The position numbers were made by a program, and so were the translations under genes. 41,412 bases of DNA from Bryobacterales bacterium (lineage in GTDB: Bacteria > Acidobacteriota > Terriglobia > Bryobacterales > Bryobacteraceae). How positions within the stretch are numbered: position 1 is the stretch's first letter; each line of letters begins with the position of its first letter. The notes under the pieces were generated by a model that saw only the letters and a program-made list of their open reading frames with translations, was not told the origin of the DNA and did not search any database. Positions 7,742-17,195 of the stretch are shown here, in pieces. The stretch lies in NCBI GenBank assembly GCA_020846745.1, contig JADLDI010000116.1:1-41412 (forward strand). Direction: 5' to 3'.

Positions 7742-9742
7742 TCAGGGCCTGCAGGCTCCGCTCATCCGTTTCGCGAATTCGGCTTTGATCTCGGCGGCCG
7801 CGAATGGGCGAGACCACACGGCGAATTCATCAATCGCCCCCGTGAACCGTCCGGGCAGCCGCGGGGAATGCCCGAACGCGATCGGCTGTGGATTGTAGCG
7901 AAGATTAAGACCAGGCGCCCGAATCGAGCCCGCCGGTTCGCCGTTCACGTACTCCAGAAACGAATCGCCGTCGCGCACAAACGCCACATGGTTCCACTTG
8001 CCGGGTTCGAGACTACGGGTTGCGGCCACTTGAACCGCCGTTGAGTTTATTGGCTCCATCTGCCACACAGGCCGCAGGTCCTCGTCCAGCCGCAGAGCCC
8101 AGCCCGGCGCCTTCGCACGCCGCGGATAATCGAGCAACGGCATTGGACCCTTGCCGCGCGGCTTTACGTACATCGTGAGCGTTGAGGGGATCACCGAAAA
8201 CGGAGTAGCCGCTGAACTGTGGAAGAACAGCTTCTCCGCCCCGTCGAGTTCAATGGCCTGCCCAACCACTCCTGGCACGAACTTCGCGGTTTCCTCCGGA
8301 CCTACACTGGCATTCTCCATCCAATCCCCCGGCGACCCGTCGAATGGCAAGAAGTGCACCAGGTTCGTCTCCGGCGCGGCGCACTCCTCCGGTTCGCGTT
8401 CGAACACGAACAACTTGGGTCCAAGCTCGGGATGAGGCGCCTCCGCAAATACCCGCCGCCCATCGCTTGAAATCACCGAAGTGCCTGCAAACACCTCATT
8501 TGTCTGCTCCCGCACGCTGAACCGTACGGCATCGTATACGGCAATTGAGCGCGCGAATGTCGCCACCGTGCTGCGCGAAAGGAACAGCGGCGGCCGGGCC
8601 GAATCGACCGGCAAAACAACGGTCTTTACCAGTCGATCTACAGGCAATCGAAACACCTGCCAGATCCATGCCGGAACCGCTGGGCATCCTTCATGGTCGT
8701 ATTTCGGCGTTCGGCACGCGTCCCACGCGTCGAGCCATAAGAATTCCTCGTCCGGCGAGAACTTCAGCTCCCCGCCCACCATCGGTGGACCTTTGAACAA
8801 GTGAAGCGACTTGCGCGTCGCAATGTCCAGCACCTCCACGACGTCGTGCCCTTCGCGCCCTTCTACGCCGCCGCATTGGTCGCTCACCGCCAGCAACTTC
8901 CCGGAAGGACTCACTTCGGCAAAATACGGGCATGGGTCGCGCCGAAACTCCGAAATCGAGTTATCGGATGGATCGAATTTCTTGATGCCCTTGTGCATCA
9001 TTGCCAGAAACACCTGCTTGGAATCCGGCGTAATGGCGATATCGGTGATTGCGCCTCCGGTCGGGATTGTGTGTGCCACCTTCAGGCTCGGTAATTCCAC
9101 CTTTACCAATCCGTCTTGGCCCGAGCCGATGTACAACGCCTTCCCGTCCGGAGCCACCGCAAGTGACATGACGGTGGTGCCCGGCTTGATCCATTCAACC
9201 GCTTTGGTGCGCAGGTCGATCACCCAAACAGATGTGTCGAGGTTATCGACTCCGATGATTCTTGAGTTATCGGTGGTCAACGCTAATTGCGCGGCCTGCG
9301 TCGGGGTCTCGATTGTATCGAATCGGCGCCCTTCGGCAGTCGCACGCCATAGCAGACGCCGGGCCGTTATCTTCTCCGGCGCAAGCGTTGCCGGCTTGGT
9401 TAGTAACCGTGAAATCGCAACCCCAAAGGCAACGGCAAGCAGCAGGATCAGCGCCACAACCCAATGCCGCCGCCGCTTAGCATTGCCGGTTGACGAGACA
9501 TGCACCTCCGTCTCATCGGCGTCCCCATTGGAACCATTCTGCGGCTCGTCCTCATCTTCGAGGCCGTGCTGCTGCCTCAGCCAGTCGTCTATCTCATCAC
9601 GGAAGGAATGGACCCGGCCCGTGACCCTGTCCTGATAAACAGGCAAGCCGCGCTCCGCTTTCCACCTCTGCGCCGTCTTGACGCTGCGCCCCATGTAGGC
9701 GGAAATCTTCCTCCACCCCGCAAGCCTCGCCCTGTCCATCAT
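7742..9742 (-). CDS. HTH - transmembrane - beta-propeller - LamG-like protein
   Basis: This 666-residue protein has an unusual architecture. Residues 8-60 form a MerR/excisionase-like DNA-binding domain (ISAYMGRSVKTAQRWKAERG, then SFRDEIDDWLRQQ). An acidic linker follows, then RRRHWVVALILLLAVAFGVAI (about 91-112) as a single TM helix. Residues about 130-440 form a WD40/YVTN-like propeller with repeats such as SLAVAPDGKALYIGSGQDGLV and DIAITPDSKQVFLAM. Residues about 480-660 look like a concanavalin A/LamG domain (VHFLPFDGSPGDW, then WNHVAFVRDG and DEFAVWSRPF). The layout is that of a one-component membrane regulator (ToxR/CadC-like): DNA binding inside, sensing domains outside. Ligand and target are unknown. 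Acidobacterial genomes contain many HTH-TM-sensor fusions, but the added LamG domain is distinctive. Confidence 0.82.
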   Translation of the reverse strand: MMDRARLAGWRKISAYMGRSVKTAQRWKAERGLPVYQDRVTGRVHSFRDEIDDWLRQQHGLEDEDEPQNGSNGDADETEVHVSSTGNAKRRRHWVVALILLLAVAFGVAISRLLTKPATLAPEKITARRLLWRATAEGRRFDTIETPTQAAQLALTTDNSRIIGVDNLDTSVWVIDLRTKAVEWIKPGTTVMSLAVAPDGKALYIGSGQDGLVKVELPSLKVAHTIPTGGAITDIAITPDSKQVFLAMMHKGIKKFDPSDNSISEFRRDPCPYFAEVSPSGKLLAVSDQCGGVEGREGHDVVEVLDIATRKSLHLFKGPPMVGGELKFSPDEEFLWLDAWDACRTPKYDHEGCPAVPAWIWQVFRLPVDRLVKTVVLPVDSARPPLFLSRSTVATFARSIAVYDAVRFSVREQTNEVFAGTSVISSDGRRVFAEAPHPELGPKLFVFEREPEECAAPETNLVHFLPFDGSPGDWMENASVGPEETAKFVPGVVGQAIELDGAEKLFFHSSAATPFSVIPSTLTMYVKPRGKGPMPLLDYPRRAKAPGWALRLDEDLRPVWQMEPINSTAVQVAATRSLEPGKWNHVAFVRDGDSFLEYVNGEPAGSIRAPGLNLRYNPQPIAFGHSPRLPGRFTGAIDEFAVWSRPFAAAEIKAEFAKRMSGACRP

Positions 9743-9867
9743 GCCATGCGTCCTACGTGGGGAAGCTCACAACCCCGGCGGCTTCCGGCCGAGGCTACAA
9801 AACCCCACCGGCCTATTTTACTTATGCCGAAACGGGTTGGGCGATTATTGCTGCCGCGCTCTGCTAT

Positions 9868-10818
9868 TTAATCGAGAATGCCCGGCCGGGCCAGGGCGAG
9901 ATAAGCGAATTCGACGGCGGGCAGTTCATCGAAGCCGACCTTTCGCAACTTCTGCTCGATAATCCAAGCTTCTAATCCCATCGATTGAATAAGGGCCGCC
10001 ATGGCCTCCGGCGTCCCGCCTGAATCGCGGATGGCCCATAGCGCCCATTCGAGCACGATCCGCATTTGCGGATTGCGAGCTACCGTCTCGCGCATCCCCT
10101 CCAGCACCGCCGCTTCCGACCCCTCCACATCGATCTTCACCACCGTAATCGGCGTAGGCAGAAGCGCAAACATGCGATCTACGGAATCGGCTTTGATCTC
10201 GAACTCTTCGTCCTCATCGTGCAGCCAGTCGAGCACCTGTTTCTGCAGCTTTATGATGCTCGTGTTCCCCTGGAATCGCTTACGCCGGTACAGTTTCAGC
10301 GTGCCCGGACCGGAACTCACCGCCTGGTTATAATGCAACACCCAGCCCGCGTGGCCGTTGAGCCACAAGTTATCCAGCAGCAATTCACACGTCTTCGGAT
10401 CGGCCTCAAAGGCGTACACCTTTCCTGTCGGTCCGGTCTTCCGCGCCATCAACGTCGTGTAATACCCGATATTCGCCCCGATGTCGATCACATGATCGCC
10501 CGGTTGAATGGAGTTGTGAACGAATGCCGAAACGTCGGGTTCGAACGACCGTTCGAGCAGCAGCTCCGGCGCCACCAACCGGTCGTCCGCGTTCACATAC
10601 AGCGGACAGTTATATCGTGTCTTCGTGAGGATTCGGTTTCCCTCCACCGGCACCCCGAACGGCGACAGCCTCACCAGCCATTCCACCATCGTCAAATGCC
10701 GCGACAAGTCCTGCTTTTCCTGGCGCAAAGCCGTTACCTCTTTCGTCAACTCGGCAACCTGGTCGGAAAGGCGGGAGACAACGTCTTGCAGTTGTTTGGT
10801 GTCGCGGTCTCGAAACAT
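9868..10818 (-). CDS. FkbM-family methyltransferase with N-terminal coiled coil
   Basis: The 316-residue SAM-dependent methyltransferase has VIDIGANIGYYTTLMARKTG as motif I (about residue 118), YAFEADP as motif II, and ITVVKIDVEGSEAAVLEGM as the FkbM signature. Residues 7-42 (KQLQDVVSRLSDQVAELTKE...) form a coiled coil, often seen in FkbM proteins of polysaccharide or glycan clusters. FkbM enzymes mostly methylate sugar or polyketide hydroxyls. The start ATG 10818 lies 49 nt after the stop of the URO-D-like gene; a longer in-frame extension to 10962 overlaps that gene and is unlikely. No Shine-Dalgarno sequence is evident, so the start is moderately sure. Confidence 0.85.
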   Translation of the reverse strand: MFRDRDTKQLQDVVSRLSDQVAELTKEVTALRQEKQDLSRHLTMVEWLVRLSPFGVPVEGNRILTKTRYNCPLYVNADDRLVAPELLLERSFEPDVSAFVHNSIQPGDHVIDIGANIGYYTTLMARKTGPTGKVYAFEADPKTCELLLDNLWLNGHAGWVLHYNQAVSSGPGTLKLYRRKRFQGNTSIIKLQKQVLDWLHDEDEEFEIKADSVDRMFALLPTPITVVKIDVEGSEAAVLEGMRETVARNPQMRIVLEWALWAIRDSGGTPEAMAALIQSMGLEAWIIEQKLRKVGFDELPAVEFAYLALARPGILD

Positions 10819-10867
10819 GCGTGTTGGGAACCCCGATTCTAGCAGGTTGCCCCTCGCCGGCCGCGCT

Positions 10868-11914
10868 TCAAACCGCGGGAATTGCGATCGGGTACGTACC
10901 CAGCCGGTGGAGCGTCTCCGCCATCGCGCGAACGTTCTCGATCCGGCAATACGCCGCCACACTGTTGCCGCTGCTCAGCATGTATCCGCCCCCAGGCGCA
11001 ACATCGTGCAGCAGGCCGGTCACTTCGGCCGCTACATCGGCGGGCGAACCGGCGCTAAGCGTATGAACATCGACATTCCCGATCAGGCACAACCTGTTGC
11101 CGTAGCGGCGCTTCACCTCGCGGATATCCATGGCCCCGGGTTCCACCGGATGCAGGCCTGTAATACCCAAATCCACCAAATCGTCCAGTACCGCGCTCAG
11201 ATTACCGTCGCTATGGAAAATCCATGGAATGGAAATGTTCTCCGCCACCCGCCGGATATGTGGAAGAATGCGTTCCCGGAACATCTTGGGCGAAAACAGC
11301 AAGCCGTTCTTGAACGCAATGTCGTCCGCGGTCCACACTACGTCAAACCCCATTGCCGAAACATGCCGCATCACCGCCGCGCTCCAACTCGAAAACCGGT
11401 ACAAGGTCTCTTCCACCAGGTCCGGATCGTCGTAAAGCGATAGCGAGAAGAACTCCTGCCCCATTGACAGATATGTGGCGGAAATACCCAGCCGGCAACT
11501 CGCGCACAGCGCGAAGTCCTCGCCTTGCGCGATAAACGCGCGCGCCGGCGCATACAGCCCATCGCTCTCGGGATCCGGCAAGGTAAACGCATCCAGATCG
11601 GCACGGCGCTTGATCTGCCCGTCGCCATAGAACAATAGATTGCCTTCGCCTACGTGCCGCGCGGCCGCAATCGGCGGACGCAGCACATACCGGATGTTGT
11701 CGCGGTGCAGGATGCGCGAAACCGCCTTCTCCGTCTCAGCCGCGTTCATCGCCTCTTCGCCTGACTCCACCGGACCGGCGCTCTCGCCCTCCCGCCCCAG
11801 CAACTGCCGGACAATCGGCTCATCAATCCCCAGTTCGCAATAAGGAACCCGGTCCGGAGTGCCACCTGTCAATGCGCAAAGAACGCGCTCCCGGCTAGTC
11901 ATGATGCGCGCCAT
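10868..11914 (-). CDS. Uroporphyrinogen decarboxylase-like (URO-D/MtaA-type) protein
   Basis: This 348-residue TIM-barrel protein of the URO-D superfamily begins MTSRERVLCALTGGTPDRVPYCE, typical of the MtaA/CmuA-like branch rather than haem-pathway HemE. Other family segments are FHSDGNLSAVLDDLVDLGI, LHPVEPGAMDIREVKRRYG and LCLIGNVDV. HemE would have an N-terminal PVWLMRQAGR motif, which is absent. Such proteins are often corrinoid methyltransferases or of unknown function next to glycosidase genes, which fits the divergent glycosidase-like gene. The start at 11914 has AGGA close upstream; ATG 11902 (MTSRERV) is an alternative. Confidence 0.83.
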   Translation of the reverse strand: MARIMTSRERVLCALTGGTPDRVPYCELGIDEPIVRQLLGREGESAGPVESGEEAMNAAETEKAVSRILHRDNIRYVLRPPIAAARHVGEGNLLFYGDGQIKRRADLDAFTLPDPESDGLYAPARAFIAQGEDFALCASCRLGISATYLSMGQEFFSLSLYDDPDLVEETLYRFSSWSAAVMRHVSAMGFDVVWTADDIAFKNGLLFSPKMFRERILPHIRRVAENISIPWIFHSDGNLSAVLDDLVDLGITGLHPVEPGAMDIREVKRRYGNRLCLIGNVDVHTLSAGSPADVAAEVTGLLHDVAPGGGYMLSSGNSVAAYCRIENVRAMAETLHRLGTYPIAIPAV

Positions 11915-12066
11915 TGTGTCCTATACGCTATCACAAGATCCGGATCACTGAAACCCACCTTCCTCGAACAGCAATTCGCCATCTGACATCGGAGCAGTTA
12001 GACTGCCCGACCTTAGGGATGGGTACTAGAATACGTAGGACGGTGGAAGTCCCGTCCATCTTCCCC

Positions 12067-13854
12067 ATGACAAACCGCAGAGTCTTCCTCAAAACCGCCG
12101 CCGCGGCCGCAGCCGCGGTTCCTCTTCTCGGCGACGAATCCAAAGCGATCTACCTTTCTAACCTCGACCAATGTCAGCCGAAGACCGCCTTGTCCCGCAA
12201 ACCGCGCCGTGGACATTGGCGGCTGCTCGACTTTGAAACCGATTCCACTCGCGGCGTGATGCTCGTCGCCGGCCAGAACACGGCGGCGCCCGAGGTGTCC
12301 TACTCGTTCAACCGCAAGGGCTGGTACGCCATCTCGCTCGGCATTCGATCGTACGGCAGCGGCGAAGACACTACTCACCTGCTGGTGAAACTGACCGGCG
12401 ATCAGGCCTTCTCGCGTGTCATCCACAACGGCGAATCGCGCGACCAGTTGGACGAGTACTTCTTCAAATACGCCGATCTCACCGGACAGAGCCTGCTTAT
12501 CCGGCAACTGGTCCGGCAGGTGGTCCCGGAAAACGGGCAGTCCGTTGGCAATCCCTCCTACGGCGCCTGGCTCGGATACATCAAGCTGGTCCCGCTCAGC
12601 GATGCGGAGGCCCGCTCCGCCCAAGACGAGCGGCAAAGCGGCCGCCACCGGCGCCTCTACTGTCATCACGACGCCTGGAGCTACACCTACCAATACCGGC
12701 CCACCAGCGCCGACGACATCCGGCTGGAACTGGAACCGTTCCGCGCTACGGACTTCGCTCGCATGTACTGGGAGTGTGGCATGGGCGACCGCATGTACTA
12801 CCCCACTAAAATCGGCCTCCAAGCCACCGACGAATGGATTGCCGATCCGTATCGCGTTGGAGACCGGTTGGCCGCCGAAGCCTGGCGCGAACTGCGGCGC
12901 AAAGGGATCGATCCGTTTCGTGTGGCCCTGGAACACACGCACGGCATGGGTATGGAATTCCATGCAACCTACCGGCCGGCCGGCTTCCACTTCCCGGTTC
13001 CCGAGGACGAATGGAACACCGGCGGCGTCTACGACAAGCATCCCGAATGGCGTGGGCGCGACCGTCAAGGCCGGCCCACCCCGCGCCTGTCCTACGCCTA
13101 TCCGGAAGCCCGCCAGGTAGCGCTTCAGTTCCTCCGGGAAGTCCTCACCAACTACGACGTAGACGGCATCTCGATCGCTTACAATCGCCGGCCTCCGCTC
13201 GTCGAATACGAACCTCCAATCGTCGACAGCTTCAAGGCGAAATTCGGCCAGGACCCGCGCACGCTCCCCGAAAACGATTCCCGCTGGCTGAAGCATCGCG
13301 CCATGGTGCTGACAGAGTTCATGCGCGAGGTGCGGCAGTTGCTCAATGAGGCCGCAAAGAGGCGCGCCCGCTCGAAACCACTCGGCCTCACCGCCATCAC
13401 CATGGGCACCGAACAGGACAACCTGCTGCAAGCGATGGATCTGGAGCAATGGGTGAAGCAGGGCGTGGTGGACACCATCGTGCCGTACTCCACTCACCCC
13501 CGCCTGTTAAGCACGTCCGATTCGTTTACCGATCCGAAGGATGTCGGGTTCTTTGTCCGCATTACCCGTGGGACGCCCGTGAAGGTGGCCATCAACCTCA
13601 TGCCTCGCCAGCTCAGTCCCGAGGAATACCGCAAGCGCGCCAACCAATGCTATGCCCAGGGTGTGGACAACCTGTTCTTCTGGGATACCAACGCCCGTTA
13701 CGACTTCAGCCCTTCGTGGAGCGCGTTGCGCCGTCTCGGACACAAGGAAGAGCTGCAAGCCTGGGTGCGCGCCGGCTCACCCGCTTTGCCCCGTCCGGGC
13801 GCGAAACTGAAGAAGCTTGGCGATTGGGATCTGACCTACGCCACTCCCGGCTAA
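12067..13854 (+). CDS. Exported TIM-barrel glycosidase-like protein (GHL10/GH10-like)
   Basis: The 595-residue protein has a signal-like N-terminus, MTNRRVFLKTAAAAAAAVPLL (twin-arginine-like NRRVFLK). The N-terminal half looks like a beta-sandwich (VMLVAGQNTAAPEVSYSFNRKGWYAIS...). The C-terminal half looks like a glycosidase-like barrel, with ALEHTHGMGMEFHATYRPAG, PEARQVALQFLREVLTNYDVDGISIAY (a family-10-like barrel strand) and VDNLFFWDTNARY. No catalytic acids could be assigned with confidence. I chose ATG 12067 because it begins the signal peptide; the frame is open to 11914, but that extension has no export signal at its start. It is divergent from the URO-D-like gene. Substrate unknown. 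Confidence 0.75.
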   Translation: MTNRRVFLKTAAAAAAAVPLLGDESKAIYLSNLDQCQPKTALSRKPRRGHWRLLDFETDSTRGVMLVAGQNTAAPEVSYSFNRKGWYAISLGIRSYGSGEDTTHLLVKLTGDQAFSRVIHNGESRDQLDEYFFKYADLTGQSLLIRQLVRQVVPENGQSVGNPSYGAWLGYIKLVPLSDAEARSAQDERQSGRHRRLYCHHDAWSYTYQYRPTSADDIRLELEPFRATDFARMYWECGMGDRMYYPTKIGLQATDEWIADPYRVGDRLAAEAWRELRRKGIDPFRVALEHTHGMGMEFHATYRPAGFHFPVPEDEWNTGGVYDKHPEWRGRDRQGRPTPRLSYAYPEARQVALQFLREVLTNYDVDGISIAYNRRPPLVEYEPPIVDSFKAKFGQDPRTLPENDSRWLKHRAMVLTEFMREVRQLLNEAAKRRARSKPLGLTAITMGTEQDNLLQAMDLEQWVKQGVVDTIVPYSTHPRLLSTSDSFTDPKDVGFFVRITRGTPVKVAINLMPRQLSPEEYRKRANQCYAQGVDNLFFWDTNARYDFSPSWSALRRLGHKEELQAWVRAGSPALPRPGAKLKKLGDWDLTYATPG

Positions 13855-13869
13855 GCACAGGGCTGTGAT

Positions 13870-14070
13870 TTACTGGCAGACCTGCCCCTTCACCCCCAAC
13901 TTCCGCAATATCGTCATCAACGGACACCAGTTCGAAAACGCCGATTGGAACAGGTTTGCGCCCACAAAAGCGGTGAACCAGAACCACCTGTGATCGACAT
14001 AGTAACCGAGCGCGACGCTCAGCATCACGAACAGCCCTGCAACCAGGCGTAGATAGCGATCGACGGTCAT
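13870..14070 (-). CDS. DUF2892 small inner-membrane protein
   Basis: The 66-residue protein has two membrane segments (LRLVAGLFVMLSVALGYYV and FWFTAFVGANLFQSAF), then NWCPLMTILRKLGVKG and a C-terminal Cys. NWCP and the final KLG match DUF2892 (the membrane part of YgaP-type proteins), often found with rhodaneses or thiol/sulfur proteins. Its ATG overlaps the RND pump stop (ATGA), making it the last gene of the efflux operon. Its role in the pump is unknown. Confidence 0.85.
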   Translation of the reverse strand: MTVDRYLRLVAGLFVMLSVALGYYVDHRWFWFTAFVGANLFQSAFSNWCPLMTILRKLGVKGQVCQ

Positions 14071-17000
14071 TTCTTTGCCCCTTTGGAATGGAAGATGTAA
14101 TAAACAACGGGAACGGTCATGCGGGAAAGGGCCAGTGAGGCGACTTCACCGGCCATCAGTGCAATGGCCAGTCCCTGGAAAATCGGATCGAACAGGATCA
14201 CGCTGGAACCGATCACGACCGCCGCGGCCGTCAGCATCATCGGCCGGAAGCGCACTGCACCGGCATCGATCACCGCGTCGCGCAGCGGCATGCCTTCCGA
14301 CAGCCGCAGTTCCACGAAGTCCACCAGAATGATCGAATTGCGCACCACGATGCCCGCGCCGGCAATGAAGCCGATCATCGACGTGGCGGTGAAGAACGCG
14401 TTCAGCATCCCATGGGCCGGCAGGATACCCACCAGCGAGAACGGGATGGCGGCCATGATGATGAGCGGCGTGCCGAGCGAGCCGAACCAGCCCACCACCA
14501 GCACGTAGATCAACACCAGAACGGCGGCGAAGGCCAACCCTAAGTCGCGGAACACCTCGTACGTGATGTGCCATTCGCCGTCCCACTTCATTGCGTACTC
14601 GGTGGGATTCTCCGGTTGCGCGGCGGTGTACTGTGTCATCGCGATCTTAGGGCCGAGCGCGAGGATCGCGTATACCGGACTCTCCACCACTCCCGCCACA
14701 TCGGCGGTCACATAGGTGACGGGCATCAGGTTCTTGTGGTAAATCGACCGTTCCTGCACGGTGGTTTCGACCCGCGTCAGTTCCGTCAGCGGCACCAGGC
14801 GGTTGTCACGCGACCGCAGCCGGATTTGAGCGAGGTCGTTCACCGACGAACGCGATGCCGATGGAAACCGCACTTCGATCGGGATGTCTTCTTTCGAAGC
14901 ATCGATATGCAGCAGGCCCGCACCATCGCCGGCAGAGGCCAAGCGAATCGCCTGCGCGACCTCGGCCGTCGCGATGCCGTGCAGCGATGCCTTCTGCTGG
15001 TCCACCACCAGGCGTTGCTTCGGCTGGTCATCTTCGACATACCAGTCCGTATCCACGACGCCAAGCGCCTGTTCCATCTCGCGCTTGACTTGGCGCGCGT
15101 GCTCCAGTCGCTTGGCCTCGTCCGGACCATAGATCTCCGCCACCAGCGTCTGCAGCACCGGGGGCCCAGGCGGCACTTCGGCCACCTTGATATTCGCGCC
15201 CATCTTTCGGGCGATCGGGGTCAGGCGCGCCCGCATCGCTTTGGCGATTTCGTGGCTTTGCCGGTCCCGGTCGTGCTTAGGCGTGAGGTTTACCTGGATA
15301 TCGGCGATGTTAGAGCCGCGCCGTAAGTAGTAGTGCCGCACCAGTCCATTAAAGTTAAACGGCGATGCCGTGCCGATGTAACTCTGCACGTTCACCACTT
15401 CCTTCTGCGAGAAAGCCTCATCCGCCAGCGCCCGTGTTACTCGTGCCGTCTCCTCAAGCGTCGTCCCTTCGGGCATATCCACTATCACCTGGAACTCGCT
15501 CTTGTTATCGAACGGCAGCATTTTCACCTGGACGAACTTGACGTACACAAGGGACATCGAGCCGAGTAGTAACACTGTGACAAACAGCATGAAACCCCAG
15601 CGATAGACGCCTTGCGACAGGAGCCGGCCCATGAAGACCCGGTACCACCGTGTAACTCGATCTTCGTGTTCCGGATAATGTGCGCCTTTGCTGCCTAGAA
15701 TGCGCACGGCCGCCCAAGGCGTCACCATAAACGCCACTAACACGGAAAACGCCATCGCCGCCGTGGCTCCAATCGGGATGGGCCGCATATATGGACCCAT
15801 CAGCCCGCGCACAAACGCCATCGGCAGAATTGCGGCGATGACGGTCAGCGTCGCGAGGATGGTCGGGTTGCCGACCTCGGCCACCGCCTCAACCGCCACC
15901 TGCATCAACGGGCGATGCACATTACCGGGCAACTGCCGGTGCCGCACGATGTTCTCCACCACGACAATCGCATCGTCCACCAATATGCCGATCGAAAAGA
16001 TCAGCGCGAACAACGTAATGCGGTTGAGCGTATACCCATACAGGTAGAAAACAGTCAAAGTTAATGCCAGCGTTACCGGGATTGCGATAAACACGATCAG
16101 CGACTCGCGCATGCCGAGCGTGAACGCAATCAGCAAACTGACCGACACCACCGCGATGCCCATGTGGAACAGCAGTTCGTTCGACTTTTCTGCCGCTGTC
16201 TCCCCGTAGTTGCGCGTGATTGTCATTTCCACGCCGCCCGGCACCGCCGGCTTCGCACGCTGCAGAACCGCTTCCGCTACGGCAATCGCATTGGCGCCCT
16301 TGCGCTTGGCGATCGACAGCGTCACGGCCGGTTCGAACTGTCTCTCCTTCCCGAACTGCACCAGTTGTGCGGGTTCCTCCCCGGTATCGGAAACCGTGGC
16401 CACGTCGCGGATAAACACGGGCCGCGCCGATGGCGCCGTGATCACAACGTTCAGCACGTCGCCCGTGGTTCGCAGGAACTGCCCGGTTTCGACCAGGAAT
16501 TCGCGGTTATCCCGCGAGTACTGTCCGGACGCGAGCCGTTGGTTCGCCGCCCGTAACGACCGTTGCACATCGAGCGGCGTCAGCCCGTAAGCGTTCAACT
16601 TCAGCGGATCGATCAGCACGCGCACGGTCCGACGCTGTCCGCCTAAAATCTCTACCGCCGACACGTCCGGCGTCTGCTTCACGGCATCGTGTAACTGCGC
16701 CGCCACCTGCCGCAATTGCAAATCGTCGTAACGCTTGCTATGCAGGGTCAACGCGAGAATCGGAACATCGTCGATCGACCGCGGCTTCACCAGCGGTGGC
16801 GTCACGCCCGCCGGCATCAGGTCCACATTCGCGTGCAGCTTCTCATTCAGGCGCACGATGCTTTTCTCTTCGTCCTCGCCAACTTTAAAGCGGACGATCG
16901 CGAGAGACATCCCGGGCGACGAGGTCGAATAGATGTATTCCACGCCGGGGATCTCCCACAACAGCTTCTCCATCGGTTTCGTGACGCGCTCTTCCACCTC

Positions 17001-17195
17001 GCGCGCCGACGACCCTGGCATGCCCACAAACACGTCGATCATCGGCACGATAATCTGCGGTTCCTCTTCGCGCGGCAAGCTCACGATCGCGAACAGTCCC
17101 AGAATCAGCGACGCGCCGATAAACAGGGGCGTCAGTTTGGAATCGATGAACGCCTGCGCAATCTTCCCGGCGATCCCAAGCTTGGGCGTGTTCAC
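14067..17195 (-). CDS. RND-family efflux pump, inner-membrane subunit
   Basis: Proton-driven inner-membrane exporter of 1042 residues, the normal length for AcrB/CusA relatives. It has about 12 TM helices and two large periplasmic loops. Recognisable parts are FAIVSLPREEEPQI after TM1, MPGSSAREVEERVTKPMEK, the TM4 motif ILVDDAIVVVENIVRHR with the paired Asp residues of drug (HAE)-type pumps, and AGAGIVVRNSIILVDFVELRL near the C-terminus. The start is GTG 17195, which overlaps the stop of the membrane-fusion gene (GTGA). The frame extends to 17354, but that stretch lies in the upstream gene and reads as low-complexity shadow. It works with the two upstream gene products to span the envelope. 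Substrate cannot be predicted. Confidence 0.95.
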   Translation of the reverse strand: MNTPKLGIAGKIAQAFIDSKLTPLFIGASLILGLFAIVSLPREEEPQIIVPMIDVFVGMPGSSAREVEERVTKPMEKLLWEIPGVEYIYSTSSPGMSLAIVRFKVGEDEEKSIVRLNEKLHANVDLMPAGVTPPLVKPRSIDDVPILALTLHSKRYDDLQLRQVAAQLHDAVKQTPDVSAVEILGGQRRTVRVLIDPLKLNAYGLTPLDVQRSLRAANQRLASGQYSRDNREFLVETGQFLRTTGDVLNVVITAPSARPVFIRDVATVSDTGEEPAQLVQFGKERQFEPAVTLSIAKRKGANAIAVAEAVLQRAKPAVPGGVEMTITRNYGETAAEKSNELLFHMGIAVVSVSLLIAFTLGMRESLIVFIAIPVTLALTLTVFYLYGYTLNRITLFALIFSIGILVDDAIVVVENIVRHRQLPGNVHRPLMQVAVEAVAEVGNPTILATLTVIAAILPMAFVRGLMGPYMRPIPIGATAAMAFSVLVAFMVTPWAAVRILGSKGAHYPEHEDRVTRWYRVFMGRLLSQGVYRWGFMLFVTVLLLGSMSLVYVKFVQVKMLPFDNKSEFQVIVDMPEGTTLEETARVTRALADEAFSQKEVVNVQSYIGTASPFNFNGLVRHYYLRRGSNIADIQVNLTPKHDRDRQSHEIAKAMRARLTPIARKMGANIKVAEVPPGPPVLQTLVAEIYGPDEAKRLEHARQVKREMEQALGVVDTDWYVEDDQPKQRLVVDQQKASLHGIATAEVAQAIRLASAGDGAGLLHIDASKEDIPIEVRFPSASRSSVNDLAQIRLRSRDNRLVPLTELTRVETTVQERSIYHKNLMPVTYVTADVAGVVESPVYAILALGPKIAMTQYTAAQPENPTEYAMKWDGEWHITYEVFRDLGLAFAAVLVLIYVLVVGWFGSLGTPLIIMAAIPFSLVGILPAHGMLNAFFTATSMIGFIAGAGIVVRNSIILVDFVELRLSEGMPLRDAVIDAGAVRFRPMMLTAAAVVIGSSVILFDPIFQGLAIALMAGEVASLALSRMTVPVVYYIFHSKGAKK

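Noticed and set aside
7735..7749. GGCCC-GGTCA-GGGCC inverted repeat as terminator
   Set aside because: Only a 5-bp stem with no T-run, and it overlaps the 3' end of a gene; not enough to call.
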